DNA of 64,000 nt from Spiroplasma_E ixodetis_B (GCF_040369795.1 NZ_AP028955.1:1412173-1476172); one strand, 5' to 3'. Shown: positions 1-10,657, numbered from the stretch's first letter. Translations and numbers: made by a program. Notes: generated from the sequence alone by a model not told the origin.

Positions 1-2
1 AT

Positions 3-200
3 GTTGCACATGTTTCTCATAATGGTTTTTATTTTTATTTATTTCTTGGCTTTATTGATTTATTTGCTACTTTTATATTATTACCATTATTAATTTATAC
101 ATTTTGAAAATCTAAACCATTTATTCATACAACTAAAGATAAAAAAACGCAAATATCTAATTTAACAGAAAAAAAAGCGCTTAATAAAAATATATCTTAA
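3..200 (+). CDS. C-terminal end of an unrecognised membrane protein
   Basis: An open frame enters from the left edge and stops at TAA 198-200. The visible 65 residues start with a hydrophobic, aromatic-rich stretch (about residues 5-35), probably one or two membrane helices. A short polar Lys/Thr/Asn-rich tail follows. One TGA is read as Trp. A hairpin terminator follows directly, which supports this as the true gene end. The N-terminus lies outside the window, so no family can be assigned. Confidence 0.5.
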
Positions 201-220
201 TATTAATATATGAAGAAAAT

Positions 221-254
221 AAAAAATACTCATTTAAAACAGAGTATTTTTTTT
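221..254 (+). terminator. Rho-independent terminator
   Basis: Stem AAAATACTC / GAGTATTTT with a 10-nt loop, followed by a T run. It lies 20 bp after the stop of the upstream membrane protein. Confidence 0.7.
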
Positions 255-350
255 AATTATTTAAGATTAAAAAAGGTTGTTAATTTTACAAATTAAAAGG
301 AATTAATATACAATCTATATTTGATTGAAGTCATTCCTAAAATAAAATAT

Positions 351-632
351 TTATTTACCTTCATTAACTCTTTTTTTTAATGCTTTACAAGAATTAAATT
401 TAACTACTCGCTTTCTAGGAATAGCCATCGGTTCTGAATTTTGTGGATTTACTCCCGGTCGAGCTTTGCGGTATTTAATAGTAAAAGTCCCAAAGTTACG
501 TAGTGTTACTTTTTCTCCTTTAATTAAAGCAGTAGCAATTTTATCTAAGATAAATTCTAACACTTCTTTGTATTCTTTTTCTGATAATTCTAATTTTTTT
601 TGTACAGCTCGTGCTATCTGACTTTTTTGCAT
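351..632 (-). CDS. hup: HU family DNA-binding protein
   Basis: 93-residue histone-like protein, the usual HU length, expected to bind and bend DNA as a dimer on the nucleoid. Visible features are the N-terminal helical region (QIARAVQKKLELSEKEYKEV), the central LRNFGTFTIKYRKARPGVNP segment that matches the HU beta-arm signature, and a basic C-terminus. An in-frame ATG 33 bp upstream (665) has no Shine-Dalgarno. I chose the ATG at 632, which follows a GAAAGGA motif with somewhat long spacing. The gene is divergent from the lipoprotein gene at 888. Confidence 0.9.
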   Translation of the reverse strand: MQKSQIARAVQKKLELSEKEYKEVLEFILDKIATALIKGEKVTLRNFGTFTIKYRKARPGVNPQNSEPMAIPRKRVVKFNSCKALKKRVNEGK

Positions 633-887
633 AAAATTTTCAATCCTTTCTTCACCAATTACCATAAGTATGCTATAAAAAAATGGCTTAAATGATAATT
701 ATTATTATATAATATTTTTTAAAAAAACCTTATTTAATGAAAATTAAAGACTAGTAAAAAAATAAGATTTGAATATATAAATTTATATGTTAATTAATAA
801 GTGCAAAGGAAAAAAATCTTTACATTCATTTTCTTGTATGTTAAAATTAAAAAAATAAGTAACTACCTATTTCGGAGGTACTAAGAT

Positions 888-1142
888 ATGCAAATGAAAA
901 ATTTATTAAGACTTATGGGTGCATTAAGTCTAACAACAGTAGTTACTACTTCAGTTGTAGCTTGTGGTGAACAAGTTGCTAAGCAAGATATTAAAGATGT
1001 TAAAGTTGATGAACTTAAAACAGCAGTAGATAGTGAAAAAACTTTTGATGAATTAAATACTAATAAAGAGATTACTGATGCAGTTGCAGCACAAGGTGAT
1101 AAAATTTCAGGAACATTTAAATTTACAGATAATATTGCATAA
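888..1142 (+). CDS. Small lipoprotein
   Basis: 84-residue predicted lipoprotein. A basic start and hydrophobic stretch run into the lipobox SVVAC near residue 26, so Cys26 would be the lipidated residue. The mature part is short, polar and rich in Lys, Asp and Thr. The Shine-Dalgarno CGGAGG is well placed. Function unknown; such small lipoproteins are common on the surface of Spiroplasma. An ISb copy begins 12 bp after the stop and separates the gene from what looks like its own terminator at 3331. Confidence 0.75.
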   Translation: MQMKNLLRLMGALSLTTVVTTSVVACGEQVAKQDIKDVKVDELKTAVDSEKTFDELNTNKEITDAVAAQGDKISGTFKFTDNIA

Positions 1143-1643
1143 ATAATTAATATATAGCTAACTAAAGTAATGTTTACTCATATCTTGAAAAACAAAATCA
1201 ATCGCTTTTTTAATATTTGGTCAATAATTTGGTAATATTTTTCTTATATTATGTTTTATAGCAAATCAAAAATGTTCAATTGGATTTAAATTAGGAGAAT
1301 ATGGTGGAAGAAATAATAGTTTGCATCCAGCATTTTCAATTAATTGTTGTGTTAATTTAGATTTATGAAACGTTGCATTATCTAAAACTATAATTTGTCC
1401 AAGCTTTAATACTGGAATTAGTATATTTTTTACATATGATTCAAAAATTTTACTGTTGCAATGTCCTTCAAATGCTCATAGGGCTTTTAATTTACCTTTA
1501 TTTAGTGAACCAATTATACTCATTCTTTTTATTTTATATGCGGGTTTATTATCAAATAATCTTTTACCTTTTTCAGATCAACCATATTTATAAAATTCAT
1601 TATCATCAATTCCAGATTCATCAATATATACTAAATCTTCATT

Positions 1644-2794
1644 AGACATATTCCGTAAATAAATTTAATCAATTGTCAATAATAATATTTATAAATTTTT
1701 TAGTGTTAATAATTATAGAAGTTAATATTTTTAAAAAAATACTTTAAAAATAAATTTATATTTCAAACACAAAAATTGTTAATATTATTTTTATATTAAC
1801 TTGATAAAAATTTAAATTTTTAAAAAAATATTTTTAATATTTTTTTATTTTAATGGTTTTGTTTTATTAAAAATTTCACAAAGTAAGTTAAATCTTAAGT
1901 ACATAAGTCTAAATATACTTTTTCTACATTTATTTATTAAAATTTTGAATCTTTTTAATCAAGCAAAAACATGTTCAACTTTAATTCTAATTTTTGAAAT
2001 AATTTTATTGTAGATTTTTTCTTGTTTAGTTAATTTTTTATTTTTAGTTTTTTTAATTGGTAATATAGTATTTTTATAAATATTTTGTATTCCTTGATAT
2101 CCCAAATCACCAATACTTATTGTTTTTTCTGAAAATTCAAGATTTGAATTTTTTAATATTTGAAAATCATGTACTTTTCCATTATCAGCAAAAATATCAA
2201 CAATTTTTTTATTAAAAAAGTCATATATAATTTGAAATTTTATAGAAAACATTCAACTTTTACCAGAAAAATATTCTAACTGTAGTTTTTTTAGTTGGTC
2301 TTTCAATTTCAATTTCAGTTGAATCAATTAAATAAAATTGAAATTCATTTAAATCTTCTTGTTTTTTCTCAATTTTTGATTTATATTTTGTTTTTAAAAA
2401 CTGATAATCTTTGTCATCACTAAGTTTATTTTCTACTCAAGTAATATTTCGAAAACAACTTGATGCAATCATTTTATATTTAATACTCATTTGGAAAAAA
2501 GTATAATATTCTTTTCAGTATACTAAAGTCATCATCAATCTTTCTTCAACTGAAAGTTTATATTTTCTACCTTTAGTTTTTTTTAAATTTTCTATTTCAA
2601 TTAATTTTGTTAACATTTCATCAAAATGAAAACGTTTTATACCAAAATATCTATAAAATTGTTCATTTTTTAATTTTTTTAAATTTTCAAAATTCATTTT
2701 TATCAACACCTTATTAATTTATTAATAAAGAAATTATAAAATAAATTTTAAATTATTAATTGACTTTTAAAAAATTTATTTACGGAATATGTCT
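1644..2794 (-). mobile_element. ISa copy 1 (IS5-like)
   Basis: 1151 bp with inverted ends AGACATATTCCGTAAATAAA. Comparison with the uninterrupted ISb copy at 26261-27271 shows a 3-bp ATT target duplication. The transposase reads on the minus strand. Confidence 0.9.
1845..2697 (-). CDS. IS5-like (HARBI/DDE_Tnp_4 type) transposase in two frames
   Basis: The start ATG (2697) follows an AAGGTG site. The first frame (2697 to 2260, 145 residues) holds an N-terminal helical domain and the first catalytic Asp in YLIDSTEIEIERP. The rest of the DDE domain (YFSGKSW, FADNGKVHDF, IIGDLGYQGI, IKVEHVFAWLKRF) continues in a second frame to a stop at 1845. The switch falls in an A run after the codons for RPTKK. 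The same shift is present in every copy examined, so it is either a functional slippage site or an inherited defect. Confidence 0.7.
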
Positions 2795-3330
2795 ATTCAT
2801 TATTTTAGCTATTTCTTTTAAAAAATCTTCTTGTTTATTTTTATCTCTTTGTTCATATAGAAAAGTTTTTTTATATGTATAATTTTGTTTTTTGAAATAG
2901 TTATAAACTGTTTTTTTATTCATATCACCAAATTTTTCAATTACTTTTTGAACTGTAACATCTTTATTTTGAGCTAAATAATTTTTTAATTCATCTAAAT
3001 TCTTTATTTTGTGGCTATGTCCTTTTTGATAATTCAAAATTGGTTTTATATGCCCAGTTTCTTTTTTTCTTTTTCTTCATAAGAATAAAGTCTTTCTAGT
3101 AGTATTGAACACTTTACAAATTTCTTTAATTTTCATTTTTTTACTTTCATAGGCTTCTATTACTTTTCTTCGTAAGTCTTCACTGTATGGTTTTGGCATA
3201 ATTTAATCTTTCTAATATATTTTAAATATTGCTGAATTGTACTTTTAAATTCAAAAACTGTTTAAATTACATATTATTATTTTACATTATTTATGAGTAA
3301 ACATTACTTTAGTTAGCTATATATTATTTT

Positions 3331-3363
3331 AAAATGACACAATTTAAATTGTGTCATTTTTTT
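3331..3363 (+). terminator. Rho-independent terminator, displaced from the lipoprotein gene
   Basis: Stem AAAATGACACAATTT / AAATTGTGTCATTTT followed by T residues. Removing ISb copy 1 would place it about 20 bp after the lipoprotein stop at 1142, so it was probably that gene's terminator. Confidence 0.75.
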
Positions 3364-3385
3364 CTAATTATTTTTCAAAATTTAT

Positions 3386-3415
3386 TTGACTATTACTATT
3401 AAAAACTGGTATTAT
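3386..3415 (+). promoter_or_regulatory. Candidate promoter of the rpsL operon
   Basis: TTGACT (3386-3391) and TATTAT (3410-3415) are separated by 18 bp, about 80 bp upstream of rpsL. No attenuator was recognised between promoter and gene. Confidence 0.5.
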
Positions 3416-3495
3416 ACTTATTGGACTAAATTTTGATACACTAGGAATTGTGTATATAATTAATTCTTTAAAATCATAAAGGAGGCTAACAATTA

Positions 3496-3915
3496 ATGCC
3501 AACAATGAACCAACTATTACGTAAAGGACGTACAGATAAAAAATACAAATCTAAATCACCGGCGTTAAATGTTTCATATAATTCATTAACAAAAACAACT
3601 TCTTCAATTAGCAGTCCGCAAAAAAAAGGTGTAGCGCTTGTAGTTACTACAAGAACACCAAAAAAACCTAACTCAGCTTTAAGAAAAATTGTTCGTGCTC
3701 GTTTAACTAACGGTATGGAAGTTACTGCTTATATTTCTGGAGAAGGTCATAATTTGCAAGAACATGCTATTGTTGGAATCCGTGGTGGAAGAGTTAAAGA
3801 CTTACCTGGAGTTAGATACCATGTTATTCGTGGGTATTCTGATACTGCCGGAGTAGTAAATCGTAATCAAGCTCGTTCTAAATACGGAACTAAAAAACCA
3901 AAAGATAAGAAATAA
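3496..3915 (+). CDS. rpsL: 30S ribosomal protein S12 (uS12)
   Basis: 139 residues, normal length. It is a decoding-site protein of the small ribosomal subunit. The hallmark segments TTRTPKKPNSALRK and VRYHVIRG are present, with a basic C-terminal tail. The Shine-Dalgarno AAAGGAGG precedes the ATG. It is the first gene of rpsL-rpsG-fusA, with 14 bp to rpsG, and is probably driven by the promoter at 3386-3415. Confidence 0.98.
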   Translation: MPTMNQLLRKGRTDKKYKSKSPALNVSYNSLTKTTSSISSPQKKGVALVVTTRTPKKPNSALRKIVRARLTNGMEVTAYISGEGHNLQEHAIVGIRGGRVKDLPGVRYHVIRGYSDTAGVVNRNQARSKYGTKKPKDKK

Positions 3916-3929
3916 GGAGGTAAAACTAA

Positions 3930-4397
3930 ATGCGTAAAAATCAAGCTATTAAAAGAGAATTAGTTGCTGATCCAATTTATGATTCAAAAATTGTTACTCA
4001 ATTAATTAACTCCATTATGATTGATGGTAAAAAAAGTGTAGCTCAAAAAATTGTTTATAATTCTTTTAAAATTGTTGGAGAAAAAACCCAACAAGTACCA
4101 TTAGAAGTATTTGAAAAGGCAATTGCTAATATTACACCACAATTAGAAATTAAAACTCGAAGAATTGGCGGTGCAAACTATCAAGTTCCTATTGAAGTTA
4201 GTGCTACTCGTAAGATAACTTTAGCGATTCGTTGATTAGTTTCTTATTCACAAGCAAGATATGGTAATAGTATGCAAGATAAACTTGCGGCTGAGATTAT
4301 GGATGCTGCTACTGGTAATGGTTCATCAATTAAAAAACGTGATGAAATTCATCGTATGGCTGAAGCTAATAAAGCCTTTGCTCACTATAAATGATAA
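3930..4397 (+). CDS. rpsG: 30S ribosomal protein S7 (uS7)
   Basis: 155 residues, normal length. uS7 binds the 3' domain of 16S rRNA and nucleates head assembly of the small subunit. It begins MRKNQAIKRELVADPIYDSK and includes RRIGGANYQVPIEV. TGA at the LAIRW position and as the penultimate codon must be Trp, so a standard code would truncate the protein at residue 101. The Shine-Dalgarno AGGAGG precedes the start, and fusA follows after 15 bp. Confidence 0.97.
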
Positions 4398-4412
4398 TAA
4401 AGGAGAGAGAAA

Positions 4413-6515
4413 ATGGCAGAAAAATCAGGTCGAGAATATTCACTAGAAAATACTAGAAATATTGGAATTATGGCTCATATTGATGCTGGTAAAACTACAA
4501 CAACAGAAAGAGTTTTATATCATACTGGTAAAATTCATAAAATTGGTGAGGTACATGAAGGTGCAGCAACTATGGACTGAATGGAACAAGAACAAGAACG
4601 TGGTATTACTATTACTTCAGCTGCAACAACTGCTGTTTGAATAAATAATCGAATAAATATTATTGATACTCCGGGTCACGTTGATTTTACTGTTGAAGTT
4701 GAACGGTCATTAAGAGTTTTAGACGGAGCAGTTGCCGTATTAGACGCGCAAACTGGAGTTGAACCACAAACCGAAACTGTTTGAAATCAAGCAACTAGGT
4801 ATAATGTACCAAGAATTGTTTTTGCAAATAAAATGGATAAAATTGGGGCTGACTTTGCTCATTCCATTCAAACATTAAAAGATCGTCTTGGTGCTAATGC
4901 TCATTCAATTCAATGACCAATTGGTGCAGAAGATGCTTTTGATGGAATTATTGATATAATTGAGATGAAAGCATACCATTTTGATGGTAAACCAAATGAG
5001 GATTATAAAGAAATTGCAATCCCTGAAGAACTTAAAGATGTTATTGCAAGTAGACGTGAGGAATTATTAGAAGCACTTTCTCACTTTGATGATGATTTCT
5101 TTATGAAATATGCTGAAGGAGAAGTAACTGTTGCTGAAATTAAGACAGTAATTCGTAAAGCGACAATTGCTGCTGAGTTTTTCCCGGTATTATGTGGTAG
5201 TGCCTTTAAAAATAAAGGTGTTAAATTAATGTTAGATGCAGTTATTGATTACTTGCCTTCACCATTAGATGTACCTGCAATTAAAGGGATATTACCTGTT
5301 TCATCAAAAGAAGTAGAACGTCATTCTAGTGATGAAGAACCTTTCTCAGCGTTAGCATTTAAGATCATGACTGACCCTTTTGTTGGAAGATTAACTTTTT
5401 TTAGAGTATATTCGGGAACATTAGAATCTGGTAGTTATGTATTAAACTCAACTAAAGAAAAAAAAGAGCGTGTTGGTCGAATTTTACAAATGCATGCCAA
5501 TAGTCGTGCCGAAATTAAAAAGGTTTATGCTGGTGACATTGCTGCTATTGTTGGTTTAAAAGATACAACTACTGGTGATACATTATGTGATGAAAAACAT
5601 GAAGTTATTTTAGAAAAAATGGTATTTCCAGAACCAGTTATTTCATTAGCTCTTGAACCTAAAACAAAAGCTGATCAAGAAAAAATGAGTTTAGGTTTAC
5701 AAAAACTTGCAGAAGAAGATCCAACATTCCGTGTTTCATCAGACAAAGAAACAGGACAGACAATTATTTCAGGAATGGGAGAACTGCATTTAGACATCTT
5801 AACTGATCGTTTAAAACGTGAATTTAAAGTAGCAACTAACATTGGAAATCCGCAAGTTGCTTATCGTGAAACAATTAAAGCAGTTTGTGAGCGCACTGAG
5901 GGTAAATATATTCATCAATCAGGTGGTCGCGGCCAATATGGACATGTTATTATTAAATTTGAACCAAATCCAGATAAAGGATTCGAGTTTGTTGATAAAA
6001 TTGTTGGTGGTAAAGTGCCACGTGAATACATTAAACCAGTACAAGAAGGATTAATTGAATCATTAGCTAATGGTTTAATTGCAGGATATCCAGTTATTGA
6101 CGTTAAAGCAACATTATATGATGGTTCATTCCACCCTGTTGACTCTTCAGAACGTGCCTTTAATATTGCAGCTTCTAAATCTTTACAAGATAATAAAGAT
6201 TTATTAAAACCAGTATTATTAGAACCAATTATGAATGTTGAAGTTATTATTCCAGATGAATATTATGGTTCTATTGTTGGTAAAATTTCTGGTAAAAGAG
6301 GCACTATCGAAGCAGATGAAATGCGTGGTAATAGTAAAGTTGTTAAAGCTAAAGTGCCCTTATCTGAAATGTTTGGTTATGCTACTGAATTACGTTCAAT
6401 GACCCAAGGACGAGGAACATATACAATGTCTTTTTCACACTATGAAGAAGCACCAAAATCAGTTGCTGAAGCAGTTGCTGGTAAATATCAAAAAGGAAGA
6501 ATTACTAAAAAATAA
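4413..6515 (+). CDS. fusA: Elongation factor G
   Basis: 700-residue translational GTPase that drives tRNA-mRNA translocation and helps recycle ribosomes. G1 AHIDAGKT is at residues 21-28, the G3 region is DTPGHVDF and G4 is NKMDK. The later domains (GRGQYGHV and the C-terminal MTQGRGTYTM) are complete. Several TGA codons early in the gene are Trp. It is the third gene of the rpsL operon, with Shine-Dalgarno AGGAGAG. No clear terminator lies between it and tuf, which follows after 103 bp. Confidence 0.97.
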
Positions 6516-6618
6516 AATAATTTAATTGAAAGTATAATAACTTTACTTTAAAATTATCTTAGTGTTTAATTTAATTAAATAAAAATAAGTATTAATTATT
6601 TCCAAGGAGGAAACAAAA

Positions 6619-7875
6619 ATGGCAGAAAAAGAAGTAAAAAAATCAAAGCCTGTATCAACAGGCCCAAAACAAAAATTTGAACGTACAAAACCGCACGTTA
6701 ATGTTGGAACAATTGGTCACGTTGACCACGGAAAAACAACATTAACTGCTGCAATTACTAGTTATTGTTCAAAACATGAAGCAGATGGATATAAAGGTAT
6801 GTTTAAGGACTACGCTTCTATCGATGCTGCTCCAGAAGAAAAAGCACGTGGTATTACTATTAATACAGCTCACGTTGAATATGAAACACCAACTCGTCAC
6901 TATGCACACGTTGACTGTCCAGGTCACGCTGACTACATTAAAAATATGATTACAGGTGCAGCTCAAATGGATGGTTCAGTGTTAGTTGTTTCTGCAACTG
7001 ATGGTCCAATGCCACAAACACGTGAACACATTCTATTGGCACGTCAAGTTGGGGTTAAAAAAATTGTTGTATTCTTAAATAAGTGTGATATGGAAAGTGT
7101 AGACGATGACGTATTAGAACTTGTTGAAATGGAAATTCGTGAATTACTAACTAAGTATGAATTTGAAGGTGATGATACACCGATTATTCGTGGTTCTGCA
7201 AGAGGGGCATTAGATGGTAAAAAAGAATGAGAAACAAAAATTAAAGAATTATTAACAGCAATGGATGAATGAATCCCAACACCAAAAAGAGAAGTTGATA
7301 AACCAGTATTATTAGCTGTTGAAGATGTTTTCACTATTACTGGACGTGGAACAGTAGCTACCGGGAGAATTGAACGTGGAACTTTAAAAGTTAATGATGA
7401 AATTGATATTATTGGTATTAACAAAGGTCTTAAAAAAGTTGTTGTTACTGGTATTGAAATGTTCAGAAAATTATTAGATGAAGCACAAGCTGGTGATAAC
7501 GTTGGAGTATTATTACGTGGAGTTAAACGTGAAGATATTCAACGTGGACAAGTTATTGCTAAACCAGGATCAGTTACTCCACATACTAAATTTCAAGGTG
7601 AAGTTTATATTCTAATTAAAGAAGAAGGTGGACGTCATACTTCATTTAATCCGGGATATCGACCACAATTTTATTTCCGTACAACTGATGTTACAGGAAG
7701 TATGGGAAACTTTATTAATAAAGGTGAAAAATCGGAATTAATTATGCCAGGTGATAACGTTACTATTACTGTTGAATTAATTCACCCAGTTGCCCTTGAG
7801 AAAGGCACTCAATTCTCAATACGTGAAGGCGGAAGAACTATTGGAGCCGGACAAGTTACTGAGGTTATTGAATAA
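6619..7875 (+). CDS. tuf: Elongation factor Tu with an N-terminal extension
   Basis: 418 residues. EF-Tu delivers aminoacyl-tRNA to the ribosome. G1 is GHVDHGKT, G3 is DCPGHADY and G4 is NKCD; domains II and III are complete and end in GAGQVTEVIE. Most bacterial EF-Tu proteins have about 394 residues and start only some 8 residues before TKPHVN. Here a Lys-rich leader (MAEKEVKKSKPVSTGPKQ) adds about 18 residues. No Met lies between residue 1 and the GTPase domain, and a strong AAGGAGG site precedes the annotated ATG, so the extension seems real. A strong terminator follows. Confidence 0.97.
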
Positions 7876-7880
7876 TCACA

Positions 7881-7930
7881 TTTAATCAAAAATCTTTATT
7901 CTCTTTTGAGAATAAAGATTTTTGATTAAA
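7881..7930 (+). terminator. Strong terminator after tuf
   Basis: A near-perfect stem of about 22 bp centred on the loop TTTT; the inner arm is AATCTTTATTCTC / GAGAATAAAGATT. Confidence 0.9.
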
Positions 7931-7977
7931 AATATTTTAGTAGTAAAATTAATTTATAGAAAAGAGATGACAAATCA

Positions 7978-8625
7978 ATGCCTTATGTTAAAGAACTAGA
8001 AAGTCTAATTTTAAATCGTAAATCAATTCGTAATTATTTTCCTAGTAAAGTTATTAGTGATATTAAAATTAACGATATTCTTAACTATGTGCGTCATACC
8101 CCATCTTCATATGGTTTAGAACCATGAAAAATTTTAGTTATTAGTAGTTCTAAAATTAAAGCACAATTGCAACCAATCATAAATAATCAACAACAAGTTA
8201 GTACTTGTTCACATTTATTTATTTTATTAAGTTATAGTGGTGAAAATTTCAATACTAGTAATCAATGATTTGTTGATACTGTTATGAAAAGACGTAATTT
8301 AACAAAACCACAATACGAAATTTATAAATCAACATTTAATAATTTCTTTGATCATGACAAAAAAACACAAATAAATCATTGGGCACAATGTCAAACTTTT
8401 ATTTTATTACAAAACCTTTTATTATTATTAACTGCTCATGAAATTGATAATGTTGTATTAGGCGGTTTTAATGAACAACAATTATTAACTTACTTAGAAT
8501 CAAATAAGATTATTGAACCTAATAAGTATCATGTTACAATTTTAGTGTCTGCTGGTTATGGTTATCCATCAAAAACTAAAATTATTAAAAATGAAGTTAG
8601 TGAAATCAGTACGCTTATCAAATAA
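7978..8625 (+). CDS. Nitroreductase family protein
   Basis: 215 residues, typical for an FMN-dependent NAD(P)H nitroreductase-like oxidoreductase. The N-terminal signature LILNRKSIRNYFPSKV and the following SSYGLEPWKILVI segment form the flavin-binding start of the family. The C-terminal part contains VLGGF and AGYGYPSKTK. The exact substrate cannot be told. The ATG at 7978 was chosen because it alone opens the long frame; another ATG at 7967 is out of frame. It is monocistronic after the tuf terminator. Confidence 0.85.
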
Positions 8626-8647
8626 ATGTATTAGAAAAGGTATTGCA

Positions 8648-8840
8648 ATGAAAAAATTAAAAATAAATAACTTAGATATTGAATTAAATATTAATGTTAT
8701 TGGTAAATTTTTAGATAAGATTGAATATCCAATTCTTATTTTTGATTTCGAGGCTTTTCGTAATTTATTACATAAAAAAAAGAACAATTCGTATGCTCAT
8801 TATTTTGAAAAAATTTTTTCAATTACATTATTAATTATCG
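8648..8840 (+). pseudogene. 5' fragment of a gene, possibly DUF2779-like, cut by an IS1595-like element
   Basis: About 65 residues from ATG 8648. The segment KIEYPILIFDFEAFRNLL resembles the YPI-x-FLDFE-T/A-F motif of DUF2779 nuclease-like proteins, a weak match by eye. The frame then runs into the IS1595-like element around 8841 and loses the rest of the protein. Nothing matching its missing 3' half was seen elsewhere in the window. Confidence 0.4.
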
Positions 8841-9645
8841 GACTTCTCCCCACATTTACTTGTGGAGGAAACAATGACACTGAATGAATTCATCAATGCT
8901 TTTCAAACTGAACAGCAATGTCTTGTGTATATAGCAAATTTGAAAGAAAACAAATGTATTAGGTGTTTTAGTTTTAATTTGAATAATTCTGATTTAAAAA
9001 GAATGAGATGTTTGAAATGTAATCAAACATTTAGCATTCTCACAGGCACCATTTTTTCAAGGCCACAAACATCTTTAACATCTTGGTTTTATATTATCTT
9101 TAAATGAATAAACACCAAACATGGAATTCCATAAACAGATGTTGCAAAAGAATTGGGAGTGACTTTGAAAACTGCCTGAAGAATGAGTCATAAAATCAGA
9201 ACACGTATTGCAAAACAAAAACCTCAATTTATTGTTGAAGGCACAGTACAAATTGATGAAATGTATCTTTCACATATGGGTTTTAAAAAACAAGGAAGAT
9301 CCTTGGTGAATAAAACCTTGATTATTGGGATTTATCAAAAAACAACCAATAATTTAATTGTAAAAGTATTGCAAAACGCAAAGAGTAAAAATCTTTTGCA
9401 GTTTGCAAGAAACAACATTTCTTCAAAATGTCTTTTATATAATGATTCTTGAAAAAGATATTGCGATTTTAAATCAGTTTTTACTAAGCATGAAACAGTT
9501 AACCATCAAGATGGCTATGTTTCAAAAAATGGTGTAAATACCAACCAAATTGAACCAGTTTGAAAACATATAAGAAGAGCATTTAAAACACATATCAAAG
9601 TTGCAAAACATCATGTTCATTTATATGCTAAAGAGGCTGCATATA
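8841..9645 (+). mobile_element. ISe copy 1 (IS1595-like), truncated
   Basis: The coding part matches ISe copy 2 (26101-28259), but the 59-bp terminal repeat seen there is absent on the left, so the left boundary is approximate. The right part is cut by ISb copy 2, beyond which only an unrelated ISa fragment is found. The missing 3' end suggests rearrangement. Confidence 0.6.
8874..9645 (+). pseudogene. IS1595-like transposase, nonsense mutation and 3' truncation
   Basis: The ATG follows TGTGGAGG. An N-terminal zinc ribbon (CIRC...CLKC) precedes an ISXO2-like DDE domain that begins IDEMYLSHMGF and includes an NQIEPVWKHIRRAF region. A TAA at 9132-9134 replaces a Ser codon present in copy 2 (PSTDVA). 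The end runs into ISb copy 2. It cannot make a full transposase. Confidence 0.75.
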
Positions 9646-10657
9646 TAGCTAACTAAAGTAATGTTTACTTATAAATAATGTAAAATAATAATATGTAATT
9701 TAAACAGTTTTTGAATTTAAAAGTACAATTCAGCAATATTTAAAATAGATTAGGAAGATTAAATTATGCCGAAACCATACAGTGAAGACTTACGAAGAAA
9801 AGTAATAGAAGCCTATGAAAGTAAAAACATGAAAATTAAAGAAATTTGTAAAGTGTTCAATATTACTAGAAAGACTTTATTATTATGAAGAAAAAGAAAA
9901 AAAGAAACTGGGCATATAAAACCAATTTTGAATTATCAAAAAAAACATAGCCACAAAATAAAGGATTTAGAGGAATTAAAAAATTATTTAGCGCAAAATA
10001 AAGATGTTACAGTTCGAAAAGTAATTGAAAAATTTGGTGATATGACTAAAGAAATATTTTATAACTATTTCAAAAAACTAAATTATACATATAAAAAAAC
10101 TTTTCTATATGAACAAAGAGATAAAAATAAACAAGAAGATTTTTTTAAAAGAAATAGTTAAAATAATGAATGAAGATTTAGTATATATTGATGAATCTGG
10201 AATTGATGATAATGAATTTTATAAATATGGTTGATCTGAAAAAGGTAAAAGATTATTTGATAATAAACCCGCATATAAAATAAAAAGAATGAGTATAATT
10301 AGTTCGCTAAATAAAGGTAAATTAAAAGCCCTATGAGCATTTGAAGGACATTGCAACAGTAAAATTTTTGAATCATATGTAAAAAATATACTAATTCCAG
10401 TATTAAAGCGTGGACAAATTATAGTTTTAGATAATGCAACGTTTCATAAATCTAAATTAACACAACAATTAATTGAAAATGCTGGATGAAAACTATTATT
10501 TCTTCCACCATATTCTCCTAATTTAAATCCAATTGAACATTTTTGATTTGCTATAAAACATAATATAAGAAAAATATTACCAAATTATTGACCAAATATT
10601 AAAAAAGCGATTGATTTTGTTTTTCAAGATATGAGTAAACATTACTTTAGTTAGCTA
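9646..10657 (+). mobile_element. ISb copy 2 (IS630-like), frameshifted
   Basis: 1012 bp between the two TAGCTAACTAAAG-type ends and flanked by TA. The transposase (9766-10654) has one extra T in a T run at about 10140, which breaks the frame after about 125 residues. The left flank is ISe and the right flank is an internal ISa sequence, so the ends lie in different elements. Confidence 0.85.

Larger units (their letters stand above)
1158..3199 (-). pseudogene. IS630-like transposase, split by ISa
   Basis: Removing the ISa insertion and one ATT repeat restores an 888-bp frame (295 residues). It has an N-terminal helix-turn-helix and the DDE catalytic pattern: Asp in YIDESGIDDNE, Asp in IIVLDNATFHKS, and Glu in PPYSPNLNPIEHFW. 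The stop codon TAG lies within the terminal inverted repeat. The gene was apparently intact before ISa entered, so this insertion itself inactivated it. Confidence 0.85.
1155..3319 (-). mobile_element. ISb copy 1 (IS630-like), interrupted by ISa
   Basis: Bounded by the inverted ends TAGCTAACTAAAGTAATG and CATTACTTTAGTTAGCTA, with TA on both sides (1153-1154 and 3320-3321), the IS630/Tc1 target dinucleotide. Removing the nested ISa copy and one ATT repeat leaves 1011 bp, the same size as other complete copies here. It is inserted between the lipoprotein stop codon and its terminator. Confidence 0.9.

Noticed and set aside
1436..1645. Open frame on the plus strand inside ISb (similar ones at 26542 and 57240)
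   Set aside because: It is antisense to the IS630-like transposase, Tyr/Ile-rich by composition, and recurs only because the IS recurs.
5842..6054. Plus-strand frame inside fusA
   Set aside because: Overlaps EF-G in another frame and has no recognisable protein features.
6516..6618. Possible terminator or riboswitch between fusA and tuf
   Set aside because: AT-rich with no convincing stem-loop; only a vague TATAAT-like motif was seen.
7044..7424. Minus-strand open frame of 126 codons across tuf
   Set aside because: It is antisense to the conserved EF-Tu gene, with no ribosome-binding site; it is a shadow of a codon-biased gene.
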